This document shows, in pieces, positions 1-9,485 of a stretch of 64,000 bases of DNA; position 1 is the stretch's first letter; the number at the start of each line of letters is the position of its first letter. The stretch comes from Pelagibius sp964472095 (GTDB lineage: Bacteria; Pseudomonadota; Alphaproteobacteria; Kiloniellales; Kiloniellaceae). The notes under the pieces were generated by a model that saw only the letters and a list, made by a program, of their open reading frames with translations, was not told the DNA's origin and searched no databases. The DNA is taken from the NCBI GenBank assembly GCA_964472095.1, contig CAYYIV010000017.1, positions 1 to 64,000 of the forward strand, in the 5' to 3' direction. Made by a program: the position numbers and the translations under genes.

Positions 1-1
1 A

Positions 2-154
2 AAGTCAGACCCGCCGCCCGCGTATCCCTTCCAAATCTACAATGTCAAACAACAGGCCCGTACAGGGTCCGCGCATGCGGAGTCCTTCGAGCGGTTTGCC
101 CGCTTCGCCACTCACGAAGAAGCAGTGATAAGGGCAAACAATATACTGATTTGA
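2..154 (+). CDS. C-terminal end of an unidentified protein (5' end outside window)
   Basis: Frame 2 is open from the window edge and ends at a TGA at 152-154. The 50-residue tail begins KSDPPPAYPFQIYNVK and ends EEAVIRANNILI, a composition and YPFQIYNVK-type opening that looks like real protein rather than frame noise. It converges on the DUF1489 gene on the other strand, leaving 155-324 between their 3' ends. No family could be assigned from this fragment. The competing frame-1 reading that continues to 786 is low-complexity Arg/Pro-rich in its shadows and overlaps the DUF1489 gene, so it was not chosen. Confidence 0.45.
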   Translation, partial: KSDPPPAYPFQIYNVKQQARTGSAHAESFERFARFATHEEAVIRANNILI

Positions 155-324
155 AACCGATCTTTCAACGCCCAAGGCTGTGGAAAACCGGTTCTTCAGA
201 CACCACCGCCAACCCGAGGAGTGGAACCCTCGGTCCCGGCGACAGCGAGGGGTATATAGGAGGTCCCCGCCGGGCTGTAAACACCCAAATTCGCCCCTCC
301 GAGCAATTTTTTCCCGGCCACCCC

Positions 325-744
325 TCAGAGGATCCCCAGGGCCCTCAATTCGGCCTGGAGAACCGCCGGAAGTTCGTCGCCAGCGGCGCCGCCGGCAGCC
401 AGATCGGCCGGTGCATCGGCAGCCGCCAAATAGCGCCAGCCCTGGAACGGGCGGTGTCCGCGGGGGATCACGCGGACCACCTCGGAGCCCAGGTGCAGGC
501 GGGCGAAACCGCGCCCGTCGGAGTCGGTTTCCTGGCTGATGTCGAGGATCGGCTGACGCACCTGGATGAGGCCCTTGATGACCCAATAGAGCGAACCGCC
601 GTCGAGGATTTCGTCGCGTCGCGTGGGCATCATGCGGGTGTCGTGGCGCAGGCGCTCGCCGCGTTGCAGGCGCCGGGCCTGGAATTCCTGGAGCTGTTCG
701 ACGCTCTCGACCCCGACGCAGAGCTTGCGCAGATGCAGCGTCAT
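325..744 (-). CDS. DUF1489 family protein
   Basis: This is a 139-residue protein opening MTLHLRKLCVGV, with a central block around YWVIKG, IQVRQPIL and a C-terminal PFQGWRYL. It matches the alphaproteobacterial DUF1489 (COG5458) family in both length and start. No function is established for the family. It is the last gene of the minus-strand leucine-catabolism run and starts 38 bp after the stop of the HMG-CoA lyase gene, so it is probably co-transcribed. I see no signal peptide or membrane segment, so it should be cytoplasmic. Confidence 0.8.
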   Translation of the reverse strand: MTLHLRKLCVGVESVEQLQEFQARRLQRGERLRHDTRMMPTRRDEILDGGSLYWVIKGLIQVRQPILDISQETDSDGRGFARLHLGSEVVRVIPRGHRPFQGWRYLAAADAPADLAAGGAAGDELPAVLQAELRALGIL

Positions 745-782
745 CGATCCCCCTTCACTTCCGACCGCACGGACCGCAAGAC

Positions 783-1688
783 CTAGGCCGCGCGCCCGGC
801 CAGGGCAAGGGCCACCTTGGAGGCCGGCGGCCGACCCAGTTCGGCGCAGACGTAGGCGCCGGCGGCGGCCAGCCTTTCGAGGTCGATGCCGGTCTCGATG
901 CCGAGTCCGTCCAGCATGTAGACCACGTCCTCGGTGGCGACGTTGCCGGAGGCTCCCTTGGCGTAAGGACAGCCGCCGAGCCCGGCAACCGCAGCGTCGA
1001 CGGTCGTCACGCCGAGTTCGAGGCAGGCGAGGATGTTCGCCAGCGCCTGGCCGTAGGTGTCGTGGAAATGCACCGCCAAGCGTTCCAGCGGCACCTTCTC
1101 GGCTACCGCCGCCAGCATTGCCTGGGCCTTCAGTGGCGTGCCGACGCCGATGGTGTCGCCCAGTGAGATCTCGGCGCAGCCCATGGCGCGCAGCGCCGCC
1201 GCCACCTCCACGACCTTGCCAACCGGGACCGCGCCCTCATAGGGGCAGCCGAGCACGCAGGAGACGTAGCCGCGCACCCGCAGGCCGGCGGCCAGGGCCG
1301 CCTCGCAGACTGGCGCAAAGCGCCCCAGGCTCTCGGCGACGGAGCAGTTGATGTTGCGCCGGCTGAAGGTCTCGGAGGCTGCAGCAAACACCGCGATCTC
1401 CTCGACACCGGCCGCGCAGGCCAGATCCAGTCCCTTGAGGTTGGGCACCAGAACGGGATAGCGCACCCCCGGCCGGCGTTGCAGCGCGGCCAGCACCTCG
1501 GCAGTGTCGGCCATCTGCGGCACCCACTTGGGCGAGACGAAGGCGCCGGCTTCGATCACCCTGCAGCCGGCCTCGGCAAGCCGCTCGACCAGCGTCACCT
1601 TGACCGCCACTGGCAGGCTCCCCGGCTCGTTCTGCAGGCCATCGCGCGGCCCGACCTCGACAATCTCGACCGACTTCGGCAGCGCCAT
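783..1688 (-). CDS. mvaB: Hydroxymethylglutaryl-CoA lyase
   Basis: The 301-residue enzyme splits 3-hydroxy-3-methylglutaryl-CoA into acetoacetate and acetyl-CoA, the last step of leucine degradation. Family hallmarks are visible: EVGPRDGLQNE at the N-terminus (metal and substrate binding), the HFHDTYGQ metal-ligand segment near residue 215, and the GLGGCPYAKGASGN loop with the catalytic cysteine near residue 245. The length is that of the family. It lies 90 bp downstream of the methylcrotonyl-CoA carboxylase alpha gene on the same strand. In Pseudomonas-type nomenclature it corresponds to liuE. Confidence 0.95.
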   Translation of the reverse strand: MALPKSVEIVEVGPRDGLQNEPGSLPVAVKVTLVERLAEAGCRVIEAGAFVSPKWVPQMADTAEVLAALQRRPGVRYPVLVPNLKGLDLACAAGVEEIAVFAAASETFSRRNINCSVAESLGRFAPVCEAALAAGLRVRGYVSCVLGCPYEGAVPVGKVVEVAAALRAMGCAEISLGDTIGVGTPLKAQAMLAAVAEKVPLERLAVHFHDTYGQALANILACLELGVTTVDAAVAGLGGCPYAKGASGNVATEDVVYMLDGLGIETGIDLERLAAAGAYVCAELGRPPASKVALALAGRAA

Positions 1689-1778
1689 GGCCTCGCCTGC
1701 CCCTCTGCTGTTCAGGGATACTCACCGGCGGCTCCAGGCTAGAGCCTCGGCGGGCCGAGTTCCAGCCTGCCGGCGATC

Positions 1779-3773
1779 TCACGGATGAACGACGACCGCC
1801 AGTTCCGCCCCATCCTCCACCAGGTCGCCCACGGCACAGCCGAGCGCCTCCACGACGCCATCGTGGGGAGCCGTCAGGGTGTGCTCCATCTTCATGGCCT
1901 CCAGCCGCAGCAGCGGCAGGCCCTCGGCGACCGCTTCGCCCACCTGCACGAGCACTGCCGTCACCTTGCCGGGCATCGGCGCGACGATGCGCCCGCTGGC
2001 GCCCGCCTCGCCCGCCAGTCCTTTAAAGGGGTCCACCAGACTGAGAAGATAGCTCGCTCCCTCCACGACGACCCAGCGGTCCAGCCCCTGGCGCAGCACC
2101 CGGGCGGCGAAGCCGGCATCGCCGAGGCGCACTGCCAGGCGACCGTCCGGCAAGGTCTCGGCCGCCGCCGAGACCTCCCCTCCGGGCAGCGCCAGCCGCA
2201 GCCCGTCACGGCCGAAGTGCACCCTCGCCTCCAGGACTTGCTCGCCGCTTAGGAAGGCCAGGTCGCTGTGGGTCTCGGCATTGAGACGCCAGCCGTTGGA
2301 AAGCTGCCAGGGCGAATGCGGATCGCCCGAGGCCGCCGCGCCGCGCCGCGCATCCTCGCGCCGCCAGGCCATCTCGGCCAGGGCCGCTGCCGCCAGCACG
2401 AATTCCGGTACATCCTCCTCGGCCGCCACCAGGATGGCACGCTGCTGGTCGATGAAGGCGGTGTCGACGACGCCGGCGGCAAAGCGCGTATGCGACAGCA
2501 CCGCCTGGAGAAAGCCGAGGTTGGTGACCACCCCCGCCACTTCGCTGCGCGCCAGCGCGCGCTGCAGGCGGTTCAGGGCCGTGGTACGGTCCGGGCCCCA
2601 GGCGATGACCTTGGCGATCAGCGGGTCATAGAACACCGAGACGCTGTCGCCGGAACGCACACCGCTGTCGACCCGGATGCCCTCGGCACCCTCCGGGAAG
2701 GCCAGGTGCAGCAGCCGCCCCGTCGACGGCAGGAAGCCGGCCGCCGGATCCTCGGCATAGAGCCGCGCCTCGATGGCATGCCCGCTGGCAACGATGTCGT
2801 CTTGCAGCACCGGCAGGGCCTCTCCCGCCGCGACGCGCAGCTGCCACTCCACCAGGTCGAAGCCGGTGATCATCTCGGTCACCGGATGCTCGACCTGCAG
2901 GCGCGTATTCATCTCCATGAAGTAGAAGCCCTCGCCATCGACCAGGAACTCGACGGTACCGGCGCCGCGATAATCGATGGCCTCGGCGGCGCGCAGCGCG
3001 GCCTCGCCCATGGCCCGTCGCAGCGCCTCGCCGAGCCCCGGCGCGGGGGCTTCCTCGATCACCTTCTGGTGACGCCGCTGCGAGGAGCAGTCGCGCTCAA
3101 AGAGGTGCACCGCATTGCCGTGGTCGTCGCGGAAGATCTGCATCTCGATGTGGCGCGGCGCCGCCAGGTAGCGCTCCAGCAGTACATGCTCGTCGCCGAA
3201 AGCGGCCTTGGCTTCCCGCCGCGCCGCCTGCAGGCCCTCGAGGAAATCCTCCTGCCGCGGCACCACGCGCATGCCTTTGCCGCCGCCACCGGCCGAGGCC
3301 TTGATCATCAGCGGATAGCCGATCTTGTGGGCCTCCGCCACGAGAGCGTCGGCCGTCTGCTCCAGGCCATGGTAGCCCGGCACCAGGGGAACGCCGGCCC
3401 GCTGCATGAGGGCCTTGGCCTCGCTCTTGGAGCCCATGGCACGGATCGCCGCGGCCGGCGGGCCGACGAAGACGATGCCCGCCTTGGCGCAGGCCTCCGC
3501 GAAGGCGGCGTTCTCGGAAAGAAAGCCGTAGCCGGGATGGATCGCCTCGGCACCGGCTGCCTTGGCCGCCTCGAGGATTGCGTCGGCGCGCAGGTAGCTC
3601 TCGGCCGCAGGTGCCGGGCCGATGCAATAGGTGGCATCGGCCTCGGCCACGTGGGCGGCGGCACTGTCGGCTTCCGAGTAGACCGCGACACAGCGCAGCC
3701 CGAGCCGCCGCGCCGTCCGCATGACGCGACGCGCGATCTCCCCCCGGTTGGCGATCAGGACCGTCTCGAACAA
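1779..3773 (-). CDS. mccA: Methylcrotonyl-CoA carboxylase, biotin-containing alpha subunit
   Basis: The 664-residue biotin-dependent subunit carboxylates biotin with ATP and bicarbonate and passes the carboxyl to the beta subunit, converting 3-methylcrotonyl-CoA to 3-methylglutaconyl-CoA. The biotin carboxylase domain begins IANRGEIARR, followed by the ATP-grasp glycine-rich loop ASAGGGGKGMRVV around residue 160 and an EMNTRLQVEHPVTE segment. The biotinyl lysine is K628 in EAMKMEH near the C-terminus. The start codon is TTG (3771-3773), supported by GGAGAGG just upstream. It corresponds to liuD. The antiporter gene separates it from liuC and mccB, which is unusual for this operon. Confidence 0.95.
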   Translation of the reverse strand: MFETVLIANRGEIARRVMRTARRLGLRCVAVYSEADSAAAHVAEADATYCIGPAPAAESYLRADAILEAAKAAGAEAIHPGYGFLSENAAFAEACAKAGIVFVGPPAAAIRAMGSKSEAKALMQRAGVPLVPGYHGLEQTADALVAEAHKIGYPLMIKASAGGGGKGMRVVPRQEDFLEGLQAARREAKAAFGDEHVLLERYLAAPRHIEMQIFRDDHGNAVHLFERDCSSQRRHQKVIEEAPAPGLGEALRRAMGEAALRAAEAIDYRGAGTVEFLVDGEGFYFMEMNTRLQVEHPVTEMITGFDLVEWQLRVAAGEALPVLQDDIVASGHAIEARLYAEDPAAGFLPSTGRLLHLAFPEGAEGIRVDSGVRSGDSVSVFYDPLIAKVIAWGPDRTTALNRLQRALARSEVAGVVTNLGFLQAVLSHTRFAAGVVDTAFIDQQRAILVAAEEDVPEFVLAAAALAEMAWRREDARRGAAASGDPHSPWQLSNGWRLNAETHSDLAFLSGEQVLEARVHFGRDGLRLALPGGEVSAAAETLPDGRLAVRLGDAGFAARVLRQGLDRWVVVEGASYLLSLVDPFKGLAGEAGASGRIVAPMPGKVTAVLVQVGEAVAEGLPLLRLEAMKMEHTLTAPHDGVVEALGCAVGDLVEDGAELAVVVHP

Positions 3774-3816
3774 GGCCTCTCCTGCTCTTGCTTTTGAGTC
3801 CTTGGCTCAGTGCGCA

Positions 3817-5538
3817 TCACTGCGTCAGTTCCTTCTGCTCTTCGGGCTCGATGATCTCGATCTCCGTCTTGCGATGCTCGCCCATCAAGAGGTCGACCGC
3901 CTGCTCCGCGGCGTCGCGAAACGGCATCGTGACCAGATCCGCGCCGGCTTCCTGGAGCTTTTTCACCGAACTCTCCCGGCTCGCCGCGACGGCGATGCGG
4001 CCGCGATAACCTCCCCCGCGAAGGGCCTGGATCAACCCCATGCGCGGATCGGTCTGCGCCAGGCCGAGATCGTGTTCGGGAATCGCACAAAACACCCAGC
4101 TGACTCCCTGGATCGGCAGCGAGGCGACAAATTCCGGATCGGTGATATCGCCGTAGAGCGTGTCGACGCCCTCCAGGCGCCATCGGCGCACGGCCAAGGG
4201 GCTGAAATCGATTCCAAGAACCCGCAACCCCTGGTCCCGCAGCATCTGCAGGATGGAGCCGCCGTACCTGCCCAGGCCGAAGACGATGACATCGGCTTCG
4301 CTGCAAGGCGACCCGACTTCATCTCCCAGTTCGCGAGCGGGATTACGGCGCTCGAACACGCCCAGTGCCGGCGCCAGGAAGCGATACAGCTGATGCGAAT
4401 AGAGAATCATGTATACCGACGCCGCGATGGTGATCAGACCGATCAGGGTTACGAGACCGACGGCCTGTTCCCCAACATGTCCAAGCGTCAGCCCCATCGC
4501 CATGAAGATCAGCGAGAATTCGCTGATCTGCGCCACCGTCAGACCGGCGAGGAAGCCCGTGCGCTTGCGGTAGCCCATAGCCCCCATGATGGCGAGAACG
4601 ATCAAGGGGTTCCCGATGAGGACAAAGAGCGACAGCAGCAGTGCCGGTACCACGTCGGCGCCCAGCAGGTTGAGGTCCAACCTCGCGCCGAGGGCAATGA
4701 AGAAGAACAACAGCAGGAAGTCCCGCAGGCTCGTCAGGCGGGTGGACATCGCCTCCCGGAAAGGGGTCGAGGCCAGGGAGACGCCCGCAAGCAGGCCTCC
4801 CAGCTCCTTGCCGAAACCGAGATAGTCTCCTAGCGCCGCAAGGAATGCCGCCCAACCGATCGCAAAGGACACGAGCAGCTCCGGCGAGCGCGCCAGGCGT
4901 TCCACCAGCGGATTTGCGATGTAGCGGATGAACAGGGCCACGCCGACCAGCACGGCAATCGCGGACACGGCCATCGCCATCAGGCTGAGCGGCGAAGCCT
5001 GCGCTTCGGTGCCGATGCCGAGAGTCGAGAGAACCACCATGGCCAGGACGACGACGATATCCTGCACGATGAGGAAGCCGAGCGCGATCCGGCCATGCAG
5101 CGAGCCGATCTCGCCTTTGTCGGACAGCAGCTTGATGATGATGATGGTGCTCGAGAACGTCAGCGCTACGGAGATGTAGAAGCTGGTGAGCCAATCGAGA
5201 CCCAGCGCAAGACAGATGGCAAAGCCAAGCAACGCCGTGAAGAGAACCTGGCCGATCCCGGTCGCGGCCGCGACGAGTCCCACCGAGCGGATGAGCCCGA
5301 TATCCAGCTTCAATCCCACCAGGAACAGCAGCACTGCAACGCCCAGTTCCGCAAGCAGCTCGATGTATTCGTTGGCCTCGGCGATACCGAGCGCGGAGGG
5401 TCCGGCGATGAGGCCGACAGCGATGTAAGCCACGATCAGGGGCTGCCGCAGAGCGACGCCGACCAAACCTGCCGTCGCCGCCAGCACCAGCAGGGCGGCG
5501 ATCTGGTAGAACAGCGGCAGAGAACCAACGTCCGGCAT
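3817..5538 (-). CDS. CPA2-family monovalent cation:proton antiporter with TrkA-N (RCK) domain
   Basis: The protein has 573 residues. Residues 1-385 form a Na+/H+-exchanger-type membrane domain of about 12 hydrophobic segments starting LPLFYQIAALLVL. Residues 410-530 form a cytosolic Rossmann TrkA-N domain with the nucleotide-binding GLGRYGGS motif and an acidic strand end at GIDF. This is the KefB/YbaL-like architecture of regulated K+/H+ antiporters. The ATG has GAGG 8 bp upstream. It is inserted in the leucine-catabolism gene run, 43 bp upstream of mccA, with no evident metabolic link. Regulation by NAD(H), ATP or c-di-AMP is known for relatives but cannot be read from this sequence. Confidence 0.85.
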   Translation of the reverse strand: MPDVGSLPLFYQIAALLVLAATAGLVGVALRQPLIVAYIAVGLIAGPSALGIAEANEYIELLAELGVAVLLFLVGLKLDIGLIRSVGLVAAATGIGQVLFTALLGFAICLALGLDWLTSFYISVALTFSSTIIIIKLLSDKGEIGSLHGRIALGFLIVQDIVVVLAMVVLSTLGIGTEAQASPLSLMAMAVSAIAVLVGVALFIRYIANPLVERLARSPELLVSFAIGWAAFLAALGDYLGFGKELGGLLAGVSLASTPFREAMSTRLTSLRDFLLLFFFIALGARLDLNLLGADVVPALLLSLFVLIGNPLIVLAIMGAMGYRKRTGFLAGLTVAQISEFSLIFMAMGLTLGHVGEQAVGLVTLIGLITIAASVYMILYSHQLYRFLAPALGVFERRNPARELGDEVGSPCSEADVIVFGLGRYGGSILQMLRDQGLRVLGIDFSPLAVRRWRLEGVDTLYGDITDPEFVASLPIQGVSWVFCAIPEHDLGLAQTDPRMGLIQALRGGGYRGRIAVAASRESSVKKLQEAGADLVTMPFRDAAEQAVDLLMGEHRKTEIEIIEPEEQKELTQ

Positions 5539-5735
5539 TCAAGTGACCTCAACATCCTTCACGAGCGGCGCCAGCAACGTGCTCAAGCTACCACAACAGG
5601 GTCCAGTCAGCCCGACCCTTCGGCATCGCCATTGGCCGGGCAGCAACGAAGCGGGCCAGTGGTTCATTGGGCGAAGCGACCCAGGGTGAGCGTGGGGCCG
5701 CGCAGCCAATAGCGGTCGGGCCTCGTCATGGCGCG

Positions 5736-6527
5736 CTACTCGCTCCGCCAGTTCGGCTTGCGTTTCTCCAGGAAGGCCGCAACTCCCTCGCGGCCCTCGT
5801 CCGAGACGCGCAGCGCGGCGATGCGACCGGCGGTCTCCTCGATCAGAGCCTCGTCGATACGGCGGCCGGCCACCGCGAAGACAAGGTCTTTTGCCTCATG
5901 CTGCGCGGCGGGGCCTCCCTGCAGCAGAGCATCGACGACCTGCCGGCCGCGCACCTCCAGCGCGCCACGGTCGACCACCTCGTGCACCAGGCCGAGGCGC
6001 TGCGCCTCCCAGGAAGAGAAAGTTTCAGCCGTAAGGAAATAGCGGCGTGCAGCCGCCTCGCCGATGGTCGCCACCACATAGGGGCTGATGACGGCAGGGA
6101 TCAATCCGAGCTTCACTTCGGAAAGGCAGAACCTGGCTTCCTCCACGGCAACCACGATGTCGCAGCATGCGACGAGACCGACGCCGCCGCCGTAGGCCGA
6201 TCCCTGCACCAGGGCCACGGTCGGCTTGGGCAGGCTGTTCAGCGTCCGCATCAGGCGGGCCAGCCGGCGCGCGTCCTCCAGGTTCTCCGACTGCGAATAG
6301 CCGGCCATGGCCTTCATCCAGTTGAGGTCCGCGCCGGCGGAGAAGCTTGGCCCCTGTGCTGCCAGGACGACGACCCGCACGCGCGGGTCGTGGGCGACGC
6401 CGTCGAGTGCGGCGGTTAGCTCGGCGATCAGCGCCTCGTTGAAGGCATTGTGCACCTCCGCACGGGTCAGGGTGATCCGCGCGGCACCCTGCTCGTCGAT
6501 TTCCTGCAGGAAAAGCGGAAAGGTCAT
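5736..6527 (-). CDS. liuC: Enoyl-CoA hydratase/isomerase family, probable 3-methylglutaconyl-CoA hydratase
   Basis: The 263-residue crotonase-fold enzyme opens MTFPLFLQEIDEQGAARITL. FSAGADLNWMK (first oxyanion-hole segment) and AYGGGVGLVACCDIVVA (second) are both clear. In the leucine pathway it hydrates 3-methylglutaconyl-CoA to HMG-CoA. The family assignment comes from sequence; the specific substrate is inferred from its place 4 bp downstream of the mccB stop codon. The reading frame is open 16 codons further upstream, but those codons lie inside mccB, so the ATG at 6525-6527 is preferred. Confidence 0.9.
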   Translation of the reverse strand: MTFPLFLQEIDEQGAARITLTRAEVHNAFNEALIAELTAALDGVAHDPRVRVVVLAAQGPSFSAGADLNWMKAMAGYSQSENLEDARRLARLMRTLNSLPKPTVALVQGSAYGGGVGLVACCDIVVAVEEARFCLSEVKLGLIPAVISPYVVATIGEAAARRYFLTAETFSSWEAQRLGLVHEVVDRGALEVRGRQVVDALLQGGPAAQHEAKDLVFAVAGRRIDEALIEETAGRIAALRVSDEGREGVAAFLEKRKPNWRSE

Positions 6528-6531
6528 GGCG

Positions 6532-8139
6532 CTACATCCGGAAGATGCCGAAGCGGGTCGCCTCGATCGGGGCATTGAGCGCGGCGGAAATACCCAGGCC
6601 GAGCGTCATGCGGGTATCGAGCGGATCGATGATGCCGTCGTCCCAAAGGCGTGCCGTCGCATAGTAGGGATGCCCCTGCTCCTCGTACTGGGCGCGGATC
6701 GGTGCCTTGAAGCTTTCCTCCTCCGCCGCGGGCCAGTCCTCGTCCCTGCCGGCGAGGCTGTCGCGGCGGATGGTCGCCAGCACCGCCGCCGCCTGCTCGC
6801 CACCCATCACCGAAATGCGAGCATTGGGCCACATCCAAAGAAAGCGCGGATCGTAGGCACGGCCGCACATGCCGTAATTGCCCGCCCCGAAGCTGCCGCC
6901 GAGAATGACGGTGAACTTCGGCACCTTGGCGCAGGCCACGGCCGTGACCAGCTTAGCGCCGTCTTTGGCGATGCCGCCGGCCTCGTACCTGCGGCCGACC
7001 ATGAATCCGGTGATGTTCTGCAGGAACACCAGCGGAATGCCGCGTTGGGTGCAGAGCTCGATAAAGTGCGCTCCCTTGAGCGCCGATTCCGAAAACAGGA
7101 TGCCGTTGTTGGCGAGGATGCCGACGGGATAGCCCCAGATGCGGGCGAAGCCGCAGACCAGGGTCTGGCCGTAGAGCGTCTTGAACTCGTCCAGTTCGCT
7201 GCCGTCGACCAGCCGGGCGATGACCTCGCGCACGTCATAGGGATGGCGCAGATTGCGCGGGATGAGGCCATAGAGTTCAGCCGGATCGTAGTGTGGCTCG
7301 CGCGGCTCGTGCAGCTCCAGAGAGGCGGTCTTGGGGCGATTGAGCATGGCAACGATGCGCCGCGCGATGGCCAGCGCGTGGGTGTCGTTCTCCGCGTAGT
7401 GGTCGGCGACGCCAGAGGTCCGGGTGTGAACCTCCGCACCGCCCAGCTCCTCGGCGGTCACCACCTCGCCGGTTGCCGCCTTCACCAGCGGGGGGCCGCC
7501 GAGGAAGATGGTGCCCTGCTCCTTGACGATGATGCTCTCGTCGGCCATGGCCGGCACGTAAGCACCACCGGCTGTGCAGGACCCCATGACCACGGCAATC
7601 TGCGGAATGCCCTTGGCCGAGAGATTTGCCTGGTTGAAGAAGATGCGCCCGAAGTGGTCCCTGTCGGGAAACACCTCGTCCTGGTTCGGCAGGTTGGCGC
7701 CACCGGAATCGACAAGGTAGATGCAGGGCAGATGGTTCTGCTCCGCGATCTCCTGGGCCCGCAGGTGCTTCTTCACCGTGAGCGGGAAGTAAGTGCCACC
7801 CTTCACCGTCGCATCATTGGCGACAATGATGCACTCGCGGCCGGATACGCGGCCGATGCCGGTGATCAGGCCGGCCGCCGGCACCTCGTCGCCGTAGAGG
7901 CCGCTGGCCGCCAGCTGCGACAGCTCAAGGAAGGGAGAGCCGCTGTCGAGCAGCCGGCGTACCCGCTCGCGCGGCAGCAGTTTGCCACGGCCGAGATGTC
8001 GCTCCCGCGCCGCCTCACCACCGCCCAGCTTGATGCGCTCGACCCTTGCGCGCAGATCATCGGCCAGCGCCTGGTTGGTCCGCCGGTTCGCGGCGAAGTC
8101 CGGGTCGCGGGAATTGACCTTGCTGGAAATCAGCGACAT
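6532..8139 (-). CDS. mccB: Methylcrotonyl-CoA carboxylase, carboxyltransferase (beta) subunit
   Basis: The 535-residue carboxyltransferase has the two-part crotonase-like fold of acyl-CoA carboxylase beta chains. Visible family segments include ARERHLGRGKLLPRERV near the N-terminus, GGTYFPLTVKKHLRAQEIAE, the acyl-CoA-binding GSCTAGGAYVPAMADE region and GGSFGAGNYGMCGRAYDPRF in the second half. The chosen start MSLISSKVN gives the length usual for MccB; the frame extends another 25 codons upstream with unrelated composition. It is the first gene of the left-flank cluster. The 8140-8348 gap to the divergent small gene should hold its promoter unless transcription once came from ivd. Confidence 0.95.
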   Translation of the reverse strand: MSLISSKVNSRDPDFAANRRTNQALADDLRARVERIKLGGGEAARERHLGRGKLLPRERVRRLLDSGSPFLELSQLAASGLYGDEVPAAGLITGIGRVSGRECIIVANDATVKGGTYFPLTVKKHLRAQEIAEQNHLPCIYLVDSGGANLPNQDEVFPDRDHFGRIFFNQANLSAKGIPQIAVVMGSCTAGGAYVPAMADESIIVKEQGTIFLGGPPLVKAATGEVVTAEELGGAEVHTRTSGVADHYAENDTHALAIARRIVAMLNRPKTASLELHEPREPHYDPAELYGLIPRNLRHPYDVREVIARLVDGSELDEFKTLYGQTLVCGFARIWGYPVGILANNGILFSESALKGAHFIELCTQRGIPLVFLQNITGFMVGRRYEAGGIAKDGAKLVTAVACAKVPKFTVILGGSFGAGNYGMCGRAYDPRFLWMWPNARISVMGGEQAAAVLATIRRDSLAGRDEDWPAAEEESFKAPIRAQYEEQGHPYYATARLWDDGIIDPLDTRMTLGLGISAALNAPIEATRFGIFRM

Positions 8140-8348
8140 GGGTGCGACGAATCGGCAAGCCAGTGGGATTCGCTTAGTTTGGGCAGGCAGCGGTGGGCAG
8201 CAAGCAAAATCCACCGGCTCGCCGCAGCGATGGCCAGGGAGCGAAACTGCGCCAACACCAAGGCGCGGTGCAACGGCTTACCCAATATTAACGACTGACT
8301 GCCTAGCTTGGCCTTTCTAGGGCCGATCCCTAGGAAGGAGCAATAGGT

Positions 8349-8705
8349 ATGCCCTATGTGGCAAGAGACGACCAGGGTCAGATCATCGAAGTCCAGGAGG
8401 GCGAGACGGAGTCTGCCTGGGAGCGAGTCGGCCTCGACAATCCGGAGCTGGTTTCCTACCTGAACCGCGCGATCGACGACGGCTTGGGCCGCGATGAGAT
8501 CCGCGCCGAGCTCGAGGCCACCGATCGCGAGCTGATCCGGGTTATCGAAGACGTCATCACCGTCCTTATCGACAAGCGCGTCTTCATGCTGACCGAGCTG
8601 CCGGCAGCCGCCCAGGAGAAGCTGGCGCGGCGCTACAACCTGCGCAGCAAGCTGTCCGATCTCGGCAGCATCATCTCCGACCACGAAGAGTTCATGCTGC
8701 CTTGA
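8349..8705 (+). CDS. Small conserved hypothetical protein (often mislabelled 'tryptophan synthase beta-like')
   Basis: The 118-residue soluble protein starts MPYVARDDQGQIIEVQ and has a helical core around DRELIRVIEDVITVLIDKRV followed by LPAAAQEKLARRYNLRSKL. Short proteins with this pattern are widespread in proteobacteria and are frequently annotated 'tryptophan synthase subunit beta-like', without enzymatic evidence and far too short for that enzyme. The ATG is preceded by AAGGAG at good spacing. It is divergent from mccB. No function is proposed. Confidence 0.75.
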   Translation: MPYVARDDQGQIIEVQEGETESAWERVGLDNPELVSYLNRAIDDGLGRDEIRAELEATDRELIRVIEDVITVLIDKRVFMLTELPAAAQEKLARRYNLRSKLSDLGSIISDHEEFMLP

Positions 8706-8802
8706 GGCCGCCCCGTCCGGGGCCCCTCTCCGAGCTTGCGGAAAAGCCAACATCTATGTATGAGTAGATCTCCCGCGACACAGCGCCGGCAGACCTCTCG
8801 GC

Positions 8803-9465
8803 ATGCAAGTTTCCGCGCCCTCGGCCTTTCTAAACCAGACCCCCCGGCCTCGCATCGTGCAGTACCGCAACAAGCGGTACTCGGTCCGGCTGGAGCCGAT
8901 CTATTGGCAGACCCTTGAGGTTCTCGCCGATCGCAAGCGCATGCGGCTCGGGCGATTCGTGGCGGAGCTTGCGGAAAACTACGAAGGCCCGAACTTCTCC
9001 TCCTACCTGCGGGTTTTCTGCATGCTGGAGGGCGAACAGGCCCTGGCGCGCGAGACGCTCGGCCCCACCCACCACGGCCTGCTGGACGTGGTCACCAACT
9101 GCCCCAATCCCGGCCTGATCCTGTCGCGCTACCGCACGGTCATTGCCTACAACAGGTCGTTCGGGGACTGGCTCGGACCGGCCGACGTCGCCGTGATCGG
9201 CGCCGAGCTCACCACTCTGGTGCAGGTACGCACCCGGCGCTCGCTCAGCGACGTCTGGCAGGATCTGGTCAGCGGGCGCGAGCCGAAGGCCGATGCCAAG
9301 CTGCTCTACGTGGCGCCGGGGCGGGTCAATGCGGCTCAGGCGACCATTCTCGCACTGCGCTCGCAGACCTATCAGGAATTCTATGCCGTGATGTGGCTGT
9401 CACTGCAGTCACGGCGCCCGGGCAGCGGTGGTGGTCCGACGCCGCCCCCGCTACTCCCCGAATAG
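8803..9465 (+). CDS. Ribbon-helix-helix (RHH_4) domain protein with PAS-like C-terminal part
   Basis: This is a 220-residue protein. Residues 18-60 (RNKRYSVRLEPIYWQTLEVL and the following helix) match the RHH_4 type of ribbon-helix-helix domain found mainly in alphaproteobacteria, which suggests DNA binding. The following region (GLILSRYRTVIAYNRSFGDWLG, about 105-130) resembles the first half of a PAS domain, so a sensory role is possible. The tail is Gly/Pro-rich. The ATG lacks an obvious ribosome binding site, and a slightly different start is possible. It sits between the housekeeping flank and the secretion locus. A regulatory role for either is unproven. Confidence 0.7.
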   Translation: MQVSAPSAFLNQTPRPRIVQYRNKRYSVRLEPIYWQTLEVLADRKRMRLGRFVAELAENYEGPNFSSYLRVFCMLEGEQALARETLGPTHHGLLDVVTNCPNPGLILSRYRTVIAYNRSFGDWLGPADVAVIGAELTTLVQVRTRRSLSDVWQDLVSGREPKADAKLLYVAPGRVNAAQATILALRSQTYQEFYAVMWLSLQSRRPGSGGGPTPPPLLPE

Positions 9466-9485
9466 GGTATGGCGCGACGGCAGGC

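Noticed and set aside
227..251. CCCTCG...CGAGGG hairpin between the left-edge partial gene and DUF1489
   Set aside because: The stem is short and imperfect with no T-run on either strand, so it is not called a terminator.
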